Assembly (NCBI RefSeq): GCF_017565405.1
Contig: NZ_JAGEKR010000012.1
Span: 186,001-250,000, forward strand
Length of the DNA: 64,000 nucleotides
Direction: 5' to 3'
Source of the DNA: Allobranchiibius sp. CTAmp26
GTDB taxonomy: Bacteria; Actinomycetota; Actinomycetes; Actinomycetales; Dermatophilaceae
Below are positions 16,380 to 25,610 of this stretch, in pieces; the stretch's first letter is position 1, and the number at the start of each line of letters is the position of its first letter. The notes beneath the pieces were generated by a model. It had not been told where the DNA came from and did no database searches. It worked only from the letters and a program-made list of their open reading frames with translations. A program made the translations under genes and the position numbers.

Positions 16380-17294
16380 TCAGCGAGCGAGCCAGTCGGC
16401 AACTTCCGCCAGGTCGTTGTGGACCCAGGTGAAGCCGCTGTCCTGCAGCACCTTCGGTTGCATCCGCAGACTCGTCATGATCTCCGAGGCTAGCTCGCCC
16501 AGCACCGCGCGCAGCGCGAACGACGGCGCGGGCAGCACCGCGGGCCGGTGCAGCGCGCGTCCCAGCGCCTGCATGAAGTCGGCCTGCCGGGCGGGGGAGG
16601 GACTGCTCATGTTCACCGGGCCGGTGATCTCCGGGTGGTCGATCAGGTGCACGATCGCGCGCACCTGGTCCTCCAACGAGATCCACGACCACCACTGACG
16701 CCCGGAGCCGAGCGGGCCGCCGAGCCCGAGCTTGGCCAACCGCAGCACCTGCTCCATCGACCCGCCGTGGGGATCGAGGACGAGGCTGGTCCGCAGGAAG
16801 CACACCGGGTGGCCGGCGGCTGCCGCGGGCGCCGTCGCCGCCTCCCACACCTGGGTGACCCCGGCGAGGAAGGAGTCGCCGGGCGCACCGGACTCGTCGA
16901 CCACGTCGTCGCCGCGCTCGCCGTAGTAGGACATCCCGGACGCGCTGACGAGGTGCACCGGAGCCTCGAGCGAGGTCAGCACGTGGGCCAGCGTCGCGGT
17001 CGAGGAGACCCGCGAGTCGGTGATCGTGCGCTTGTACGCCGCCGTCCACCGGTGATCGCCGATCCCGGCGCCCGCGAGGTTGACCGCCGCGGTCACCCCG
17101 CGCAGGTCGGCCTCGTCCAGCTCGGCCTTGGCCGGGTCCCACTGCACCTCGTCCGCGGCACCGGGCGCGTGCCGCACCAGCTTGACGACCTCGTCGCCGC
17201 GGGCCGTGAGGTGCTGGATGAGGGCAGTGCCGATCATCCCGGAGGATCCGGTGATCGCGATCCGTTGCGCCGGCCGTGCGCCCGACTGCGTCAT
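16380..17294 (-). CDS. TIGR01777 family epimerase (SDR)
   Basis: A 304-residue Rossmann-fold protein of the extended SDR class. The dinucleotide motif GSSGMIGTAL lies near 16-25. NLAGAGIGDHRW, ASGMSYYG and the C-terminal ASEIMTSLRMQPKVLQDSGF-type ending identify the TIGR01777/YfcH family. Members are called sugar-nucleotide epimerases by homology but their substrate is unknown. A homologue lies beside the E2 gene in mycobacteria (Rv2216, from memory). The 3-bp-scale gap to the E2 gene downstream on the other side suggests a shared transcript with lpdA-E2, and the order is conserved, so a link to 2-oxoacid dehydrogenase function is possible but unproven. Confidence 0.85.
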   Translation of the reverse strand: MTQSGARPAQRIAITGSSGMIGTALIQHLTARGDEVVKLVRHAPGAADEVQWDPAKAELDEADLRGVTAAVNLAGAGIGDHRWTAAYKRTITDSRVSSTATLAHVLTSLEAPVHLVSASGMSYYGERGDDVVDESGAPGDSFLAGVTQVWEAATAPAAAAGHPVCFLRTSLVLDPHGGSMEQVLRLAKLGLGGPLGSGRQWWSWISLEDQVRAIVHLIDHPEITGPVNMSSPSPARQADFMQALGRALHRPAVLPAPSFALRAVLGELASEIMTSLRMQPKVLQDSGFTWVHNDLAEVADWLAR

Positions 17295-17301
17295 GACGCG
17301 A

Positions 17302-19113
17302 TCAGACCTCGAACGCGCCGTCTTCCAGGCGCTCCTTGACGGTGCCGAGGAAGCGAGCGGCGTCGGCGCCGTCGACGATCCGGTGGTCGTAGGACAACGC
17401 GAGGTAGACCATCGAGCGGATCGCGATCGTCTCGCCGCCGTCGGCGTCGCCGATGACCACCGCCCGCTTGACGACCGACCCGGTGCCGAGGATCGCGACC
17501 TGCGGCTGGTTGATGATCGGGGTGTCGAAGAGCGCGCCCCGGCTGCCGGTGTTGGTCAGCGTGAAGGTGCCGCCGCCCAGCTCGTCGGGAGTCACCTTGT
17601 TGTCGCGGGTACGCGCGGCAAGGTCGCCGATCTTGCGCGCCAGCCCGGCGATGTTCAGGTCGCCGGCGTGCTGGATGACGGGGACGAAGAGTCCCTTCTC
17701 CGTGTCGACGGCGATCCCGAGGTTCTCACCGGAGTGGTAGACGATCGTGTCGTCCTCCACGCTGGCGTTGAGGACCGGGTGGGTCTTGAGCGCCTCGACG
17801 GCGGCGAGCGCGAAGAACGGCAGGAAGCTGAGCTTGACGCCCTCGCGCTCGGCGAAACCGGCCTTCGCGCGGTCGCGCAGTCGGGCGATCCGGGTGACGT
17901 CGACCTCGACGACCGTGGTGAGCTGCGCCGAGACCTGCAGCGACTCGACCATCCGGGTCGCGATGAGGCGGCGCATCCGGGTCATCTTCTCGGTGGTGCC
18001 GCGCTTGGCGGACACGTCGATCGACGGAGGCGCCGGCGTGTTCCCGGCCGCAGGTGCCGCCGTCTCCGTCGGTGCCGCAGGTGCCTTCGCGGCCTGGGCA
18101 GCCTCCAGCACGTCCTGCTTGCGGATCCGGCCGCCGATCCCGGTGCCCTTGACCGAGGCGAGATCAACGTCGTGCTGGGTCGCGAGCTTGCGGACCAGCG
18201 GCGTCACGTACGACGACCCACCGTCGCCGTCCGAGGGCTTCGCCGGCTCGGACTGTTGCAGGGCGGGCGCCTTCGCCGGCTCGGACTTCTCGGCTGCGGG
18301 CGCCTCCGCCTTCGGCTCGGGCGCTGCGGCCTTCTGCTCCGGCTCGGGCTCGGACTTCGTGGTCTCCTCGTCCTTGGTGGGAGGCGGCACCGATGCCGCG
18401 GCCGGTGCCTCGCTGCTGCCGGAGCTGCCGGCGTCGTTCCCACCGGAGGACGCGCCACCGATGACGGCCAGCTTCGCGCCGACCTCGACGGTCTCGTCCT
18501 CCTGCACCAGGATCTTGCTCAGCGTGCCGGCGGCGGGGGAGGGCACCTCCGTGTCGACCTTGTCGGTCGAGACCTCCAGCAGTGGTTCGTCGACCGCGAC
18601 CTCATCACCCTCGGCCTTCAGCCACCGGGTGATGGTGCCCTCGGTGACCGACTCGCCGAGAGCCGGCATGGTCACCGTCTCGCCCTCGGAATCCGACGCG
18701 TCAGACCCGCCCGCGCCATCGGACGGCGCCTGGGCAGGTGGTGCGTCCTCGGTGTTCTTCTCGTCCGGCTCGGCGGCCGCGGAGGGCTCGGCGGTCTCAG
18801 CGGGTTGCGCTGCCTCCGCCTCGGCGGGCTGAGCGGCCGCGCCCTCGGACCCGCTGTCCGCGGAGTCGCCACCGGCGCCGTCGCCCACGACGGCCAGGTC
18901 GGCGCCGACCTCGACGGTCTCGTCCTCCTGCACCAGGATCTCCTGCAGCGTGCCGGCCACCGGCGAGGGGATCTCGGTGTCGACCTTGTCGGTCGAGACC
19001 TCCAGCAGCGGCTCGTCGACGGCGACCTCGTCGCCCACCTGCTTCAGCCACCGGGTCACGGTGCCTTCGGTGACGGATTCTCCGAGTGCAGGCATGGTCA
19101 CGCGTTCAGACAT
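17302..19113 (-). CDS. sucB: 2-oxoacid dehydrogenase E2 (dihydrolipoyl acyltransferase)
   Basis: The 603-residue E2 carries two lipoyl domains (about 3-75 with lipoyl Lys43, and about 148-222), each with a VSTDKVDTE motif, joined by acidic Ala/Pro/Glu linkers, then a peripheral-subunit-binding domain ([17 protein letters not shown]) and a catalytic domain ending SYDHRIVDG. It transfers the acyl group to CoA in pyruvate and/or 2-oxoglutarate dehydrogenase; actinobacterial homologues named sucB are often the pyruvate E2 DlaT. No E1 gene is in the window. Start 19113 is chosen because AAGGAG lies 9-10 nt before it but only one base before the alternative ATG at 19122. Confidence 0.93.
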   Translation of the reverse strand: MSERVTMPALGESVTEGTVTRWLKQVGDEVAVDEPLLEVSTDKVDTEIPSPVAGTLQEILVQEDETVEVGADLAVVGDGAGGDSADSGSEGAAAQPAEAEAAQPAETAEPSAAAEPDEKNTEDAPPAQAPSDGAGGSDASDSEGETVTMPALGESVTEGTITRWLKAEGDEVAVDEPLLEVSTDKVDTEVPSPAAGTLSKILVQEDETVEVGAKLAVIGGASSGGNDAGSSGSSEAPAAASVPPPTKDEETTKSEPEPEQKAAAPEPKAEAPAAEKSEPAKAPALQQSEPAKPSDGDGGSSYVTPLVRKLATQHDVDLASVKGTGIGGRIRKQDVLEAAQAAKAPAAPTETAAPAAGNTPAPPSIDVSAKRGTTEKMTRMRRLIATRMVESLQVSAQLTTVVEVDVTRIARLRDRAKAGFAEREGVKLSFLPFFALAAVEALKTHPVLNASVEDDTIVYHSGENLGIAVDTEKGLFVPVIQHAGDLNIAGLARKIGDLAARTRDNKVTPDELGGGTFTLTNTGSRGALFDTPIINQPQVAILGTGSVVKRAVVIGDADGGETIAIRSMVYLALSYDHRIVDGADAARFLGTVKERLEDGAFEV

Positions 19114-19157
19114 GGCCGACATTCTCCTTCATGTTCAGGCGGTGTGGTGGGCGGGTC

Positions 19158-20555
19158 TCAGGAGTGGGCGTGCAACGGTTTCCCGGCGAGCGCGAGGTGT
19201 GCTTCGCCGAGCGCTTCGTTCTGGGTGGGGTGGGCGTGCACGAGCGGCGCGACGTCGTCGGGCAGGGCCTCCCAGCCGACGATCAACTGCGCCTCACCGG
19301 CCTGCTCGCTCATCCGGGCGCCGATCATGTGCACCCCGACGACCGGGCCGTCGGCGCGGCGTACGAGCTTGACGAACCCCTGGGTCTGCAGGATCTGGCT
19401 CTTGCCGTTGCCGCCCAGGTTGTACTCGTACGTCGACACCTCGTCGCCGTACTCCTCGCGGGCGCGCGCCTCCGTCATCCCGACGGCGGTGATCTCCGGC
19501 TCGCAGTAGGTGACCCGGGGGATGGTCTGCTCATCCACCGGGGCCGGCGCGAGGCCGGCGATGTCCTCGGCGACGAAGATGCCCTGAGCGAAGCCGCGGT
19601 GCGCGAGCTGCAGCCCCGGCACGATGTCGCCGACCGCGTAGACGCCGGCAACGCCGGTGCGGCAGCGCTCGTCGGTGGGGACGAAGCCGCGCTCGAGGGT
19701 GACGCCGGCTTCCTCGTACCCCAGACCCTCGGTCACCGGACCGCGGCCGACGGCGACCAGCAGCAGGTCGGCCTCGAGCGTGTCGCCGGACTCGAGGGTG
19801 ATGGTCACGGCATCCGGACCGTCGGTCGCGGACGCGAACCGGGCGCCGGTGCGCACGGTGATCTTGCGCTTCTTGAACGCCCGCTCCAGCGCCTTGGAGA
19901 CGGCCTCGTCCTCACCGGCCACGAGCCGGGGCAGCGCCTCGACGACGGTCACCTGGGCACCGAACGACCTGTAGACGGAGGCGAACTCGACTCCGATGAC
20001 GCCGCCGCCGAGTACGACCACCCGCTCGGGGACATGGTCGAGGGTGAGCGCCTGTGCGCTGGTCGCGATCCGACTGCCGACCTCCAGGCCGGGCAGCAGT
20101 CGCGGCTGCGAACCGGTCGCGAGCACCACGTGCCGACCGGTGAGCACCCGGTGGCCGACGGTGACCGTGGTGGGGGAGCTCAACCGACCGGTGCCCTCGA
20201 CGTACTCCACCTTGTGCGCGGAGACCAGGCCCTGCAGGCCTTTGTAGAGGCGGGAGATCACCCCGTCCTTGTACGAGTGCACCCCCGGCATGTCGATGCC
20301 CTCGAGCGAGGCCTTCACCCCGAACTTCGCGCTCTCCCGGGCGGCGTCGGCCACCTCGGCCGCGTGCAGCAGCGCCTTGGTAGGGATGCAGCCCTGGTGC
20401 AGGCAGGTGCCGCCGAGCTTGCCCTGCTCCACCAGCGCGACGCTCAGGCCGAGCTCGGTGGCGCGCAACGCGCAGGCGTAGCCGCCGCTGCCGCCTCCCA
20501 GCACCACGATGTCGAAGGTGTCGGTCTGGTCGGTCCCGGGGTCCGCGGACGTCAT
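19158..20555 (-). CDS. lpdA: Dihydrolipoyl dehydrogenase
   Basis: E3 of the 2-oxoacid dehydrogenase complexes reoxidises dihydrolipoamide with FAD and NAD+. The 465-residue protein has the FAD motif GGGSGG near 20-25, the redox pair GGTCLHQGCIP (C51, C56), the second Rossmann motif VLGGGVIGVEFAS and the catalytic HAHPTQNE (H442, E447) at the C-terminus. It is immediately upstream of the E2 gene on the same strand, an E3-E2 operon. Start: AAGGAG is 11 nt before the ATG at 20555, while the upstream TTG is too close to it. Confidence 0.96.
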   Translation of the reverse strand: MTSADPGTDQTDTFDIVVLGGGSGGYACALRATELGLSVALVEQGKLGGTCLHQGCIPTKALLHAAEVADAARESAKFGVKASLEGIDMPGVHSYKDGVISRLYKGLQGLVSAHKVEYVEGTGRLSSPTTVTVGHRVLTGRHVVLATGSQPRLLPGLEVGSRIATSAQALTLDHVPERVVVLGGGVIGVEFASVYRSFGAQVTVVEALPRLVAGEDEAVSKALERAFKKRKITVRTGARFASATDGPDAVTITLESGDTLEADLLLVAVGRGPVTEGLGYEEAGVTLERGFVPTDERCRTGVAGVYAVGDIVPGLQLAHRGFAQGIFVAEDIAGLAPAPVDEQTIPRVTYCEPEITAVGMTEARAREEYGDEVSTYEYNLGGNGKSQILQTQGFVKLVRRADGPVVGVHMIGARMSEQAGEAQLIVGWEALPDDVAPLVHAHPTQNEALGEAHLALAGKPLHAHS

Positions 20556-20622
20556 ACGGGTCAACGCTCCTTTGCGTCAGTGATGTTCGGGTCGGCAGCT
20601 TCTCAGCCGCGGGATGGTGCGG

Positions 20623-22116
20623 TCAGGCCCGGCCCTCGGCGAGCGTCACCAGGGTGCGCACGGCGTACCCGGTGCCACCGAACGGCGTGTAACCGTAGGG
20701 CTTCTCGCTGTACGCAGGTCCGGCGATGTCGAGGTGCGCCCACGGCAACTGGCTCCCGTTCGCGCCGTCGCCGACGAACTCGCGCAGGAAGAGCGCGGCG
20801 CTGATGAGGCCACCGGGTCGCCCGCCCGTGTGCTTGATGTCGGCGATCTTGGAGTCGAGGCCGGCGCGCAGGTGCTCCAGCAGCGGCATCGGCCACGCGG
20901 CCTCGCCGGCCCGTCCCGCGGCATCGACGATCTCCTCGCGCACGGAGTCCTCGTTGCTGACGACGGCGGCCGTCTGGTCACCGAGCGCCACGACGGCCGC
21001 GCCGGTCAGGGTGGCCACGTCGATCGTCAGGTCCGGGGTCAGTCGCGAGGCGAGGCTGAGTCCGTCAGCCATGACGAGGCGGCCCTCGGCGTCGGTGTTG
21101 ATGATCTCGACGGTCTTGCCGTTGGGCATCCGGACGACGTCGCCGGGGCGCTGCGCGTCCGCACCCGTGAGGTTCTCGGCCAGGCAGAGGTAGCCGGTCA
21201 CCGCCACGGGCAGCCCGAGGGCGGCGACTGCCTCGATGGTCGCCGCGACGGCGGCCGCCCCGCCCATGTCGCTCTTCATCGTGATCATGCCGTCGGCGGG
21301 CTTGATGCACAGGCCGCCGGAGTCGAAGGTGATGCCCTTGCCGACCAGCGCCAGGTGAGTCGCGGCCTTGCGGGGCTTGTAGGTGAGCGTCACCAGACGC
21401 GGCGGGCGGGCCGAGCCGCGGCCGACACCGATCAGTCCGCCGCACTCGTCCTTGGCCAGCTGCGCCTCCTCGGCGACCTCGACCTTGACCTTGGTGCCCG
21501 AGAAGCGCTCGCGCACCGCCTGGGCGAACGACTCGGGGTAGAGGTCCAGCGGCGGCATGTTGACCAGGTCGCGCGCCCAGTTCTGCGCAGCGGCCACCGT
21601 CTGGGCGCGCGCCACGAGAGCCTTCGCGTCCTTACCGGAGGGGCTGGCCGCGTGCACCTTCAGGGAGGCGACCGGCGCCTTGTTCTCTCCGGTCTTGTAC
21701 GCCGTGTACGCGTACGCCCCGAAGAGACCGCCCTCGACCGTCGCCGTCAGCAGCGCCGAGTCCGCGCCGGGCAGCGCCAGATACGCCGAGACGGTGCCCT
21801 TCAGCTTGGTGATCGCGGCCCCGGCCGCGCGGCGTACGGCCTCGGCGTCGGTGGCGGTCGGCTCGTCGGCCAGGCCGGAGCCGGTCGTGACCACCAGGTC
21901 ACCCGCACCGGGGACGCCGGTGAACTTCAGCACCTCGTCGGCCGCCCCGGTGGCCTGGACCGCGGACAGCAGCGTGTCCAGATGCGCCCAGGCCTCGTCG
22001 GTGAGGGCGGGGGTGCGCACGCCGACCGCCCCCTTCGCGCCCTTGCGGGTCAGCACGACCGTCACGTCTGCTCCGTCGGGAGCGGTCTTGGCGGTCAGGG
22101 AAACGGTGGTCGTCAC
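20623..22116 (-). CDS. pepA: Leucyl aminopeptidase (M17)
   Basis: This cytoplasmic two-metal aminopeptidase removes N-terminal residues and acts as a hexamer. Residues NTDAEGRLVMADGL give the M17 signature with metal ligands, and the upstream LVGKGITFDSGGLCIKP and MKSDMGGAAAV carry the other ligands and the catalytic Lys. The N-terminal domain is the less conserved M17 regulatory domain. A GAGGA ribosome site nine bases upstream favours the GTG at 22116 (497 residues); an ATG at 22137 without a ribosome site is the alternative. It diverges from gcvT, as in mycobacteria (Rv2213/Rv2211c, from memory). Confidence 0.94.
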   Translation of the reverse strand: MTTTVSLTAKTAPDGADVTVVLTRKGAKGAVGVRTPALTDEAWAHLDTLLSAVQATGAADEVLKFTGVPGAGDLVVTTGSGLADEPTATDAEAVRRAAGAAITKLKGTVSAYLALPGADSALLTATVEGGLFGAYAYTAYKTGENKAPVASLKVHAASPSGKDAKALVARAQTVAAAQNWARDLVNMPPLDLYPESFAQAVRERFSGTKVKVEVAEEAQLAKDECGGLIGVGRGSARPPRLVTLTYKPRKAATHLALVGKGITFDSGGLCIKPADGMITMKSDMGGAAAVAATIEAVAALGLPVAVTGYLCLAENLTGADAQRPGDVVRMPNGKTVEIINTDAEGRLVMADGLSLASRLTPDLTIDVATLTGAAVVALGDQTAAVVSNEDSVREEIVDAAGRAGEAAWPMPLLEHLRAGLDSKIADIKHTGGRPGGLISAALFLREFVGDGANGSQLPWAHLDIAGPAYSEKPYGYTPFGGTGYAVRTLVTLAEGRA

Positions 22117-22196
22117 GTGTGTCGTCCTCGTCTTCATCGTCGTCGGTGGTGCGGGGGCGGTGAATGCCTCTCGCGACTGTACGCGCGGCCCACAGC

Positions 22197-22202
22197 TACC
22201 GT
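22197..22202 (+). promoter_or_regulatory. -10 box of gcvT
   Basis: TACCGT ends 6 nt before the gcvT ATG, so the message is probably leaderless. This leaves no room for a glycine riboswitch. Confidence 0.45.
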
Positions 22203-22208
22203 GACGCC

Positions 22209-23357
22209 ATGACCTCGTTGCCCCCCGACGCCGCCGCCCTGCCCGCCTCCGACGTGCCAGCGCGCACCTCGCCGCTCGACGAACGCCACCGCGCCCTCGG
22301 CGCGAAGATGGCCGACTTCGGCGGGTGGCAGATGCCGATCGAGTACGCCGGCGGCGGGGTGCTGCGCGAACACACCGCCGTCCGTGAGCGGGTCGGCATC
22401 TTCGACGTCAGCCACCTCGGCAAGGCCTCGGTCCGCGGGCCGGGCGCCGCCGACTTCGTCAACCGGTGCTTCACCAACGACCTGCGCAAGATCGCACCGC
22501 CGAAGGCGCAGTACACGATGTGCTGCGACGAGGCGACCGGCGGCGTGGTCGACGACCTGATCCAGTACTTCACCAGCGAGGACGAGGTCTTCCTGGTCCC
22601 CAACGCGGCCAACACCGCCGAGGTCGTACGCCGCCTGCAGGCCGCCGCCCCGGACGGCATCGAGGTGCGCGACCAGCACGAGGACTACGGGATCGTGGCG
22701 GTGCAGGGTCCGCGCAGCGCCGAGGTGCTGCAGAAGCTCGGACTGCCCACCGACCTGGACTACATGTCCTTCACCAGCGCCGCTACGAGCTGGCAGGGCC
22801 GCGACATCATCGTGCTGCGCTCGGGATACACCGGTGAGAAGGGGTTCGAGCTGGTGCCGCGGTGGGCGGACACGCCGGCTCTGTGGGACGCGCTGATGGA
22901 CGCGATCCACGACCTGGACGGGCTGCCCTGCGGTCTCGGGGCGCGCGACACGCTGCGCACCGAGATGGGTTACCCGCTGCACGGCAACGACCTGTCCATG
23001 CGGATCACCCCCAACATGGCGCGCGCCGGCTGGGCCGTGGGCTGGGGCAAGGACCAGTTCTGGGGCAAGGACGTCCTCGCCGAGCAGAAGGCCGAGAAGT
23101 CCTGCCGGCTCGCCTGGGGTCTGCTGGCCACGGGTCGCGGAATCCCGCGCGCGCACTGCGCCGTGACCCGTGAGGACGGCACTGTCGTCGGCGAGGTCAC
23201 GTCCGGCACGATGTCGCCCACCCTGAAGCAGGGGATCGCGCTCGCGCTGCTGGACCGCGGCATCACCGCAGGCGACGAGCTCGTGGTCGACGTACGCGGT
23301 CGCGCGCTGCCCGTGACGGTGGTCAAGCCGCCGTTCGTGCAGGTGCAGCCGAGCTGA
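22209..23357 (+). CDS. gcvT: Glycine cleavage system T protein
   Basis: The 382-residue aminomethyltransferase passes the methylene group from the aminomethyl-lipoyl H protein to tetrahydrofolate. Blocks [46 protein letters not shown] and [17 protein letters not shown] are diagnostic. It has a 25-residue N-terminal extension before the domain. gcvP and gcvH are not in the window; a lone gcvT beside pepA is usual in actinobacteria. The H protein would need lipoate from the lipA/lipB products encoded nearby. The -10 box at 22197 supports the ATG at 22209. Confidence 0.96.
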   Translation: MTSLPPDAAALPASDVPARTSPLDERHRALGAKMADFGGWQMPIEYAGGGVLREHTAVRERVGIFDVSHLGKASVRGPGAADFVNRCFTNDLRKIAPPKAQYTMCCDEATGGVVDDLIQYFTSEDEVFLVPNAANTAEVVRRLQAAAPDGIEVRDQHEDYGIVAVQGPRSAEVLQKLGLPTDLDYMSFTSAATSWQGRDIIVLRSGYTGEKGFELVPRWADTPALWDALMDAIHDLDGLPCGLGARDTLRTEMGYPLHGNDLSMRITPNMARAGWAVGWGKDQFWGKDVLAEQKAEKSCRLAWGLLATGRGIPRAHCAVTREDGTVVGEVTSGTMSPTLKQGIALALLDRGITAGDELVVDVRGRALPVTVVKPPFVQVQPS

Positions 23358-23364
23358 CTCACGC

Positions 23365-23424
23365 TGACGGCGTTCGCGTCCGTTGACGGTGTTCGAACGC
23401 CGTCAACCGTGCCGAACGCCGTCA
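23365..23424. terminator. Four-fold inverted repeat between convergent genes
   Basis: The word TGACGG(C/T)GTTCG occurs twice forward (23365-23376 and 23383-23394) and its complement twice (from 23395 and 23413-23424). The central pair forms a 26-bp palindrome with one mismatch (23382-23407) and the outer pair a perfect 12-bp stem. Placed between the gcvT stop and the stop of the convergent CobU-like gene, it most likely terminates both. Confidence 0.6.
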
Positions 23425-23443
23425 GGCTGTGGCGCAGGAGTCG

Positions 23444-23950
23444 TCAGTCGATGCGGACCGAGTCCGACAGGTCCAGCGCGCGGCCGGCCACGATCAGATG
23501 GGTGCGCTTGCTGGCCACCGAGACCGCGGCATTGACCTCTTCGAGCACGTCGCGCAGCCGCCGGTTGCGGTCGTCCTCCGGGATCGCCGTCAGGCCGACC
23601 TCGCGGCTGAGGGCCACGGAGTCGTACGGCGCGTGCATCCAGAGCGCCCCGAACTCGGCGATCGCCTCGCGCACGGTGGCGAGGCGCGCCTCGTCGCCGG
23701 ACCAGGCGTCGTGGTGGTCGAGCAGGCCGCTGACCCAGGTCTCGAGGGAGTCCACCAGCACCGGCGTGCGCCCGCGCAGGATGGTGCGGGTCAGGTCGTC
23801 GGCCCGCACGGTGGTCCACTCGTCCGGGTACTGGTCGGTCACCGGTTCGCCGGGGAAGACCACCGTGACCGGCGAATCCGCCGGCAGTAACGCTGCGGCG
23901 TACCTGCGCGCCGACCGTGCCGTGCCGCCGAGGACCAACGTCGTGCTCAT
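23444..23950 (-). CDS. CobU-like protein with a degenerate P-loop
   Basis: This 168-residue protein resembles adenosylcobinamide kinase/guanylyltransferase (CobU): a start STTLVLGGTARSARRYAAALL, a central SLETWVSGLL, and the late block SREVGLTAIPEDDRNRRLRDVLEEVN followed by TH-LIVAGRALDL. Canonical CobU has GGxRSGKS at the P-loop; here GGTARSARR has no Lys or Ser at the phosphate-binding positions, so kinase activity is doubtful. No other cobalamin gene is in the window, whereas the mycobacterial locus has cobT, cobS and cobU-type genes at this point. It may be a pseudo-enzyme or a repurposed nucleotide binder. Confidence 0.65.
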   Translation of the reverse strand: MSTTLVLGGTARSARRYAAALLPADSPVTVVFPGEPVTDQYPDEWTTVRADDLTRTILRGRTPVLVDSLETWVSGLLDHHDAWSGDEARLATVREAIAEFGALWMHAPYDSVALSREVGLTAIPEDDRNRRLRDVLEEVNAAVSVASKRTHLIVAGRALDLSDSVRID

Positions 23951-24091
23951 TCGGACAGGGTAGGGGCTCGCGACGCGCCCGGCAGCGGGTTGCAGGTAGC
24001 GCCCCCCGACGCCCGCGTGGTTGGGTGACCCGGGCCCACCGCGGTACCAGTCGATGGCCCGCCCGCCCCGAGACACAGAGGTGTACCCAGC

Positions 24092-25264
24092 GTGACCGAA
24101 CAGCCCGCCCCACCCGTGCCAGCCCCTTCGCAGCCGGACATCTCCGGGCCGGTGTTCGAGGCCCACGAGGGCGGCAAGTTGGAGTCGGTCCCGACCAAGC
24201 CGCTGCGCGACCGCGCGGACCTGGCGCTGCTCTACACCCCCGGCGTCGCCGACGTATGCCGTGCGATCGCGATCGACCCGTCCCTGTCGTTCCGCTTCAC
24301 CACGCGTCGCAACACGGTCGCCGTCGTCACCGATGGCACAGCGGTGCTGGGCCTCGGTGACATCGGCCCGGTCGCCGCGCTGCCGGTCATGGAGGGCAAG
24401 GCGGTGCTCTTCAAGCACTTCGCGGGGGTCGACTCGGTGCCGGTGTGTCTCGAGACGGGGACCGTGGAGGAGATCGTGGAAGCGGTCGCCCGCCTCGCCC
24501 CGACGTACGGCGGCATCAATCTGGAGGACATCTCCGCGCCGCGCTGCTTCGCCATCGAGGAGCAGTTGAAGGCACGCCTGGACATCCCGGTCTTCCACGA
24601 CGACCAGCACGGCACCGCCATCGTCTCGCTCGCGGCGCTGATCAACGCCGCGAAGGTCGTCGGCCGGGAGTTGGAGACGCTGCGGGTGGTGATCTCGGGT
24701 GCGGGCGCCGCCGGAGTCGCGATCGCCAACATCCTCCTCCGTCGGGGCGTCGCCGATGTCGTCGTCTGCGACTCGCGTGGTGTGGTGCACTCCGGGCGCA
24801 CCGATCTGGCGGAGCACAAGGTGCGGGTGGCAGCGACCACCAACCCGCGCGGTGTCACGGGGGTACTCGCGGACGCGATGCTTGGCGCGGACGTCTTCAT
24901 CGGCGTGTCCGGTGGGAGCGTGCCCGAGGAGATCGTCGCCACGATGTCCTCGGATGCCATCGTCTTCGCCCTCGCCAACCCTGACCCTGAGGTTCACCCT
25001 GAGGTTGCTGCTCGCCACGCACGCGTCGTGGCCACGGGGCGCTCGGATTACCCCAACCAGATCAACAACGTGCTGGCATTTCCGGGGCTCTTCCGCGGCG
25101 CGCTCGACTCGGGTGCCAGCGGCATCACCGAGGCCATGAAGCTGGCGGCCGCACAGGCGATCGCCGACCTCGTCGAAGCGCCGGTGGCCGACCTCGTCGT
25201 GCCCAGCGTCTTCGACGAACGCGTCGCGACCGCGGTCGCCGCCGCGGTCGCTGCGCACGCCTGA
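24092..25264 (+). CDS. NAD(P)-dependent malic enzyme
   Basis: This 390-residue enzyme oxidatively decarboxylates malate to pyruvate. It has the short-form bacterial signatures YTPGVADVC, GDIGPVAALPVMEGKA, FHDDQHGTA (metal and malate site) and the Rossmann motif GAGAAGVAIANILL, then ANPDPEV and the NNVLAFPGLFRGAL end. It lacks the C-terminal phosphotransacetylase-like domain of MaeB. The GTG start at 24092 has an AGAGGTG ribosome site and fits the Pro-rich N-terminal leader. Cofactor preference cannot be read with confidence. Confidence 0.92.
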   Translation: MTEQPAPPVPAPSQPDISGPVFEAHEGGKLESVPTKPLRDRADLALLYTPGVADVCRAIAIDPSLSFRFTTRRNTVAVVTDGTAVLGLGDIGPVAALPVMEGKAVLFKHFAGVDSVPVCLETGTVEEIVEAVARLAPTYGGINLEDISAPRCFAIEEQLKARLDIPVFHDDQHGTAIVSLAALINAAKVVGRELETLRVVISGAGAAGVAIANILLRRGVADVVVCDSRGVVHSGRTDLAEHKVRVAATTNPRGVTGVLADAMLGADVFIGVSGGSVPEEIVATMSSDAIVFALANPDPEVHPEVAARHARVVATGRSDYPNQINNVLAFPGLFRGALDSGASGITEAMKLAAAQAIADLVEAPVADLVVPSVFDERVATAVAAAVAAHA

Positions 25265-25353
25265 GGCGAACCGGGGGAGTGTCGTCCCTCTGCAGGAAAG
25301 TGACCGCAGTGCCGACTACCGACCGGCGTACGGCGGGTGTCGCCGCCCGCGCA

Positions 25354-25359
25354 TAGGCT
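25354..25359 (+). promoter_or_regulatory. -10 box of the small conserved protein
   Basis: TAGGCT ends 7 nt before the ATG at 25367, indicating a leaderless transcript. Confidence 0.45.
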
Positions 25360-25366
25360 CGCCCGC

Positions 25367-25582
25367 ATGAGCGATGCCTGGACCTGGACGTATGCCGACC
25401 GCGACGGTGGGGAGCTGACCGGCACCACGATGGTGACCTCGGCGTTCCCGACGCAGAGCGACGCCGAGTCGTGGCTCGGGCAGAGCTGGCGCGAACTCGC
25501 CGACGCCGGCGTCGCGTCGGTGACGCTCCTGGAGAACGGCGAGGTCGTCTACGGGCCGATGAGCCTGTCCGACGAGCTCTAG
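25367..25582 (+). CDS. Small conserved actinobacterial protein
   Basis: This 71-residue soluble protein starts WTWTYADRDGGELTG and contains FPTQSDAESWLGQSWRELADAGVASVTLLENGEVVYGPMSL. I recall this pattern as a widespread, uncharacterised actinobacterial family. Alternating hydrophobic positions suggest a small alpha/beta fold. No catalytic residues stand out. It has its own leaderless promoter and lies between malic enzyme and the DUF3043 gene. The start is set by the -10 box. Confidence 0.7.
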   Translation: MSDAWTWTYADRDGGELTGTTMVTSAFPTQSDAESWLGQSWRELADAGVASVTLLENGEVVYGPMSLSDEL

Positions 25583-25610
25583 TCCGGCAACCGGAGCAGA
25601 GGGAGCGGCG

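Noticed and set aside
17080-19509. 809-codon plus-strand open frame opposite the E2 gene
   Set aside because: It mirrors the Ala/Glu-rich linkers of E2; no domain and low-complexity Arg/Leu/Gly content.
22138-22208. Glycine riboswitch before gcvT
   Set aside because: Only 71 bp separate the genes, and the -10 box leaves no leader.
23951-24091. Cobalamin riboswitch for the CobU-like gene
   Set aside because: No B12-box-like sequence was seen and the region is too short.
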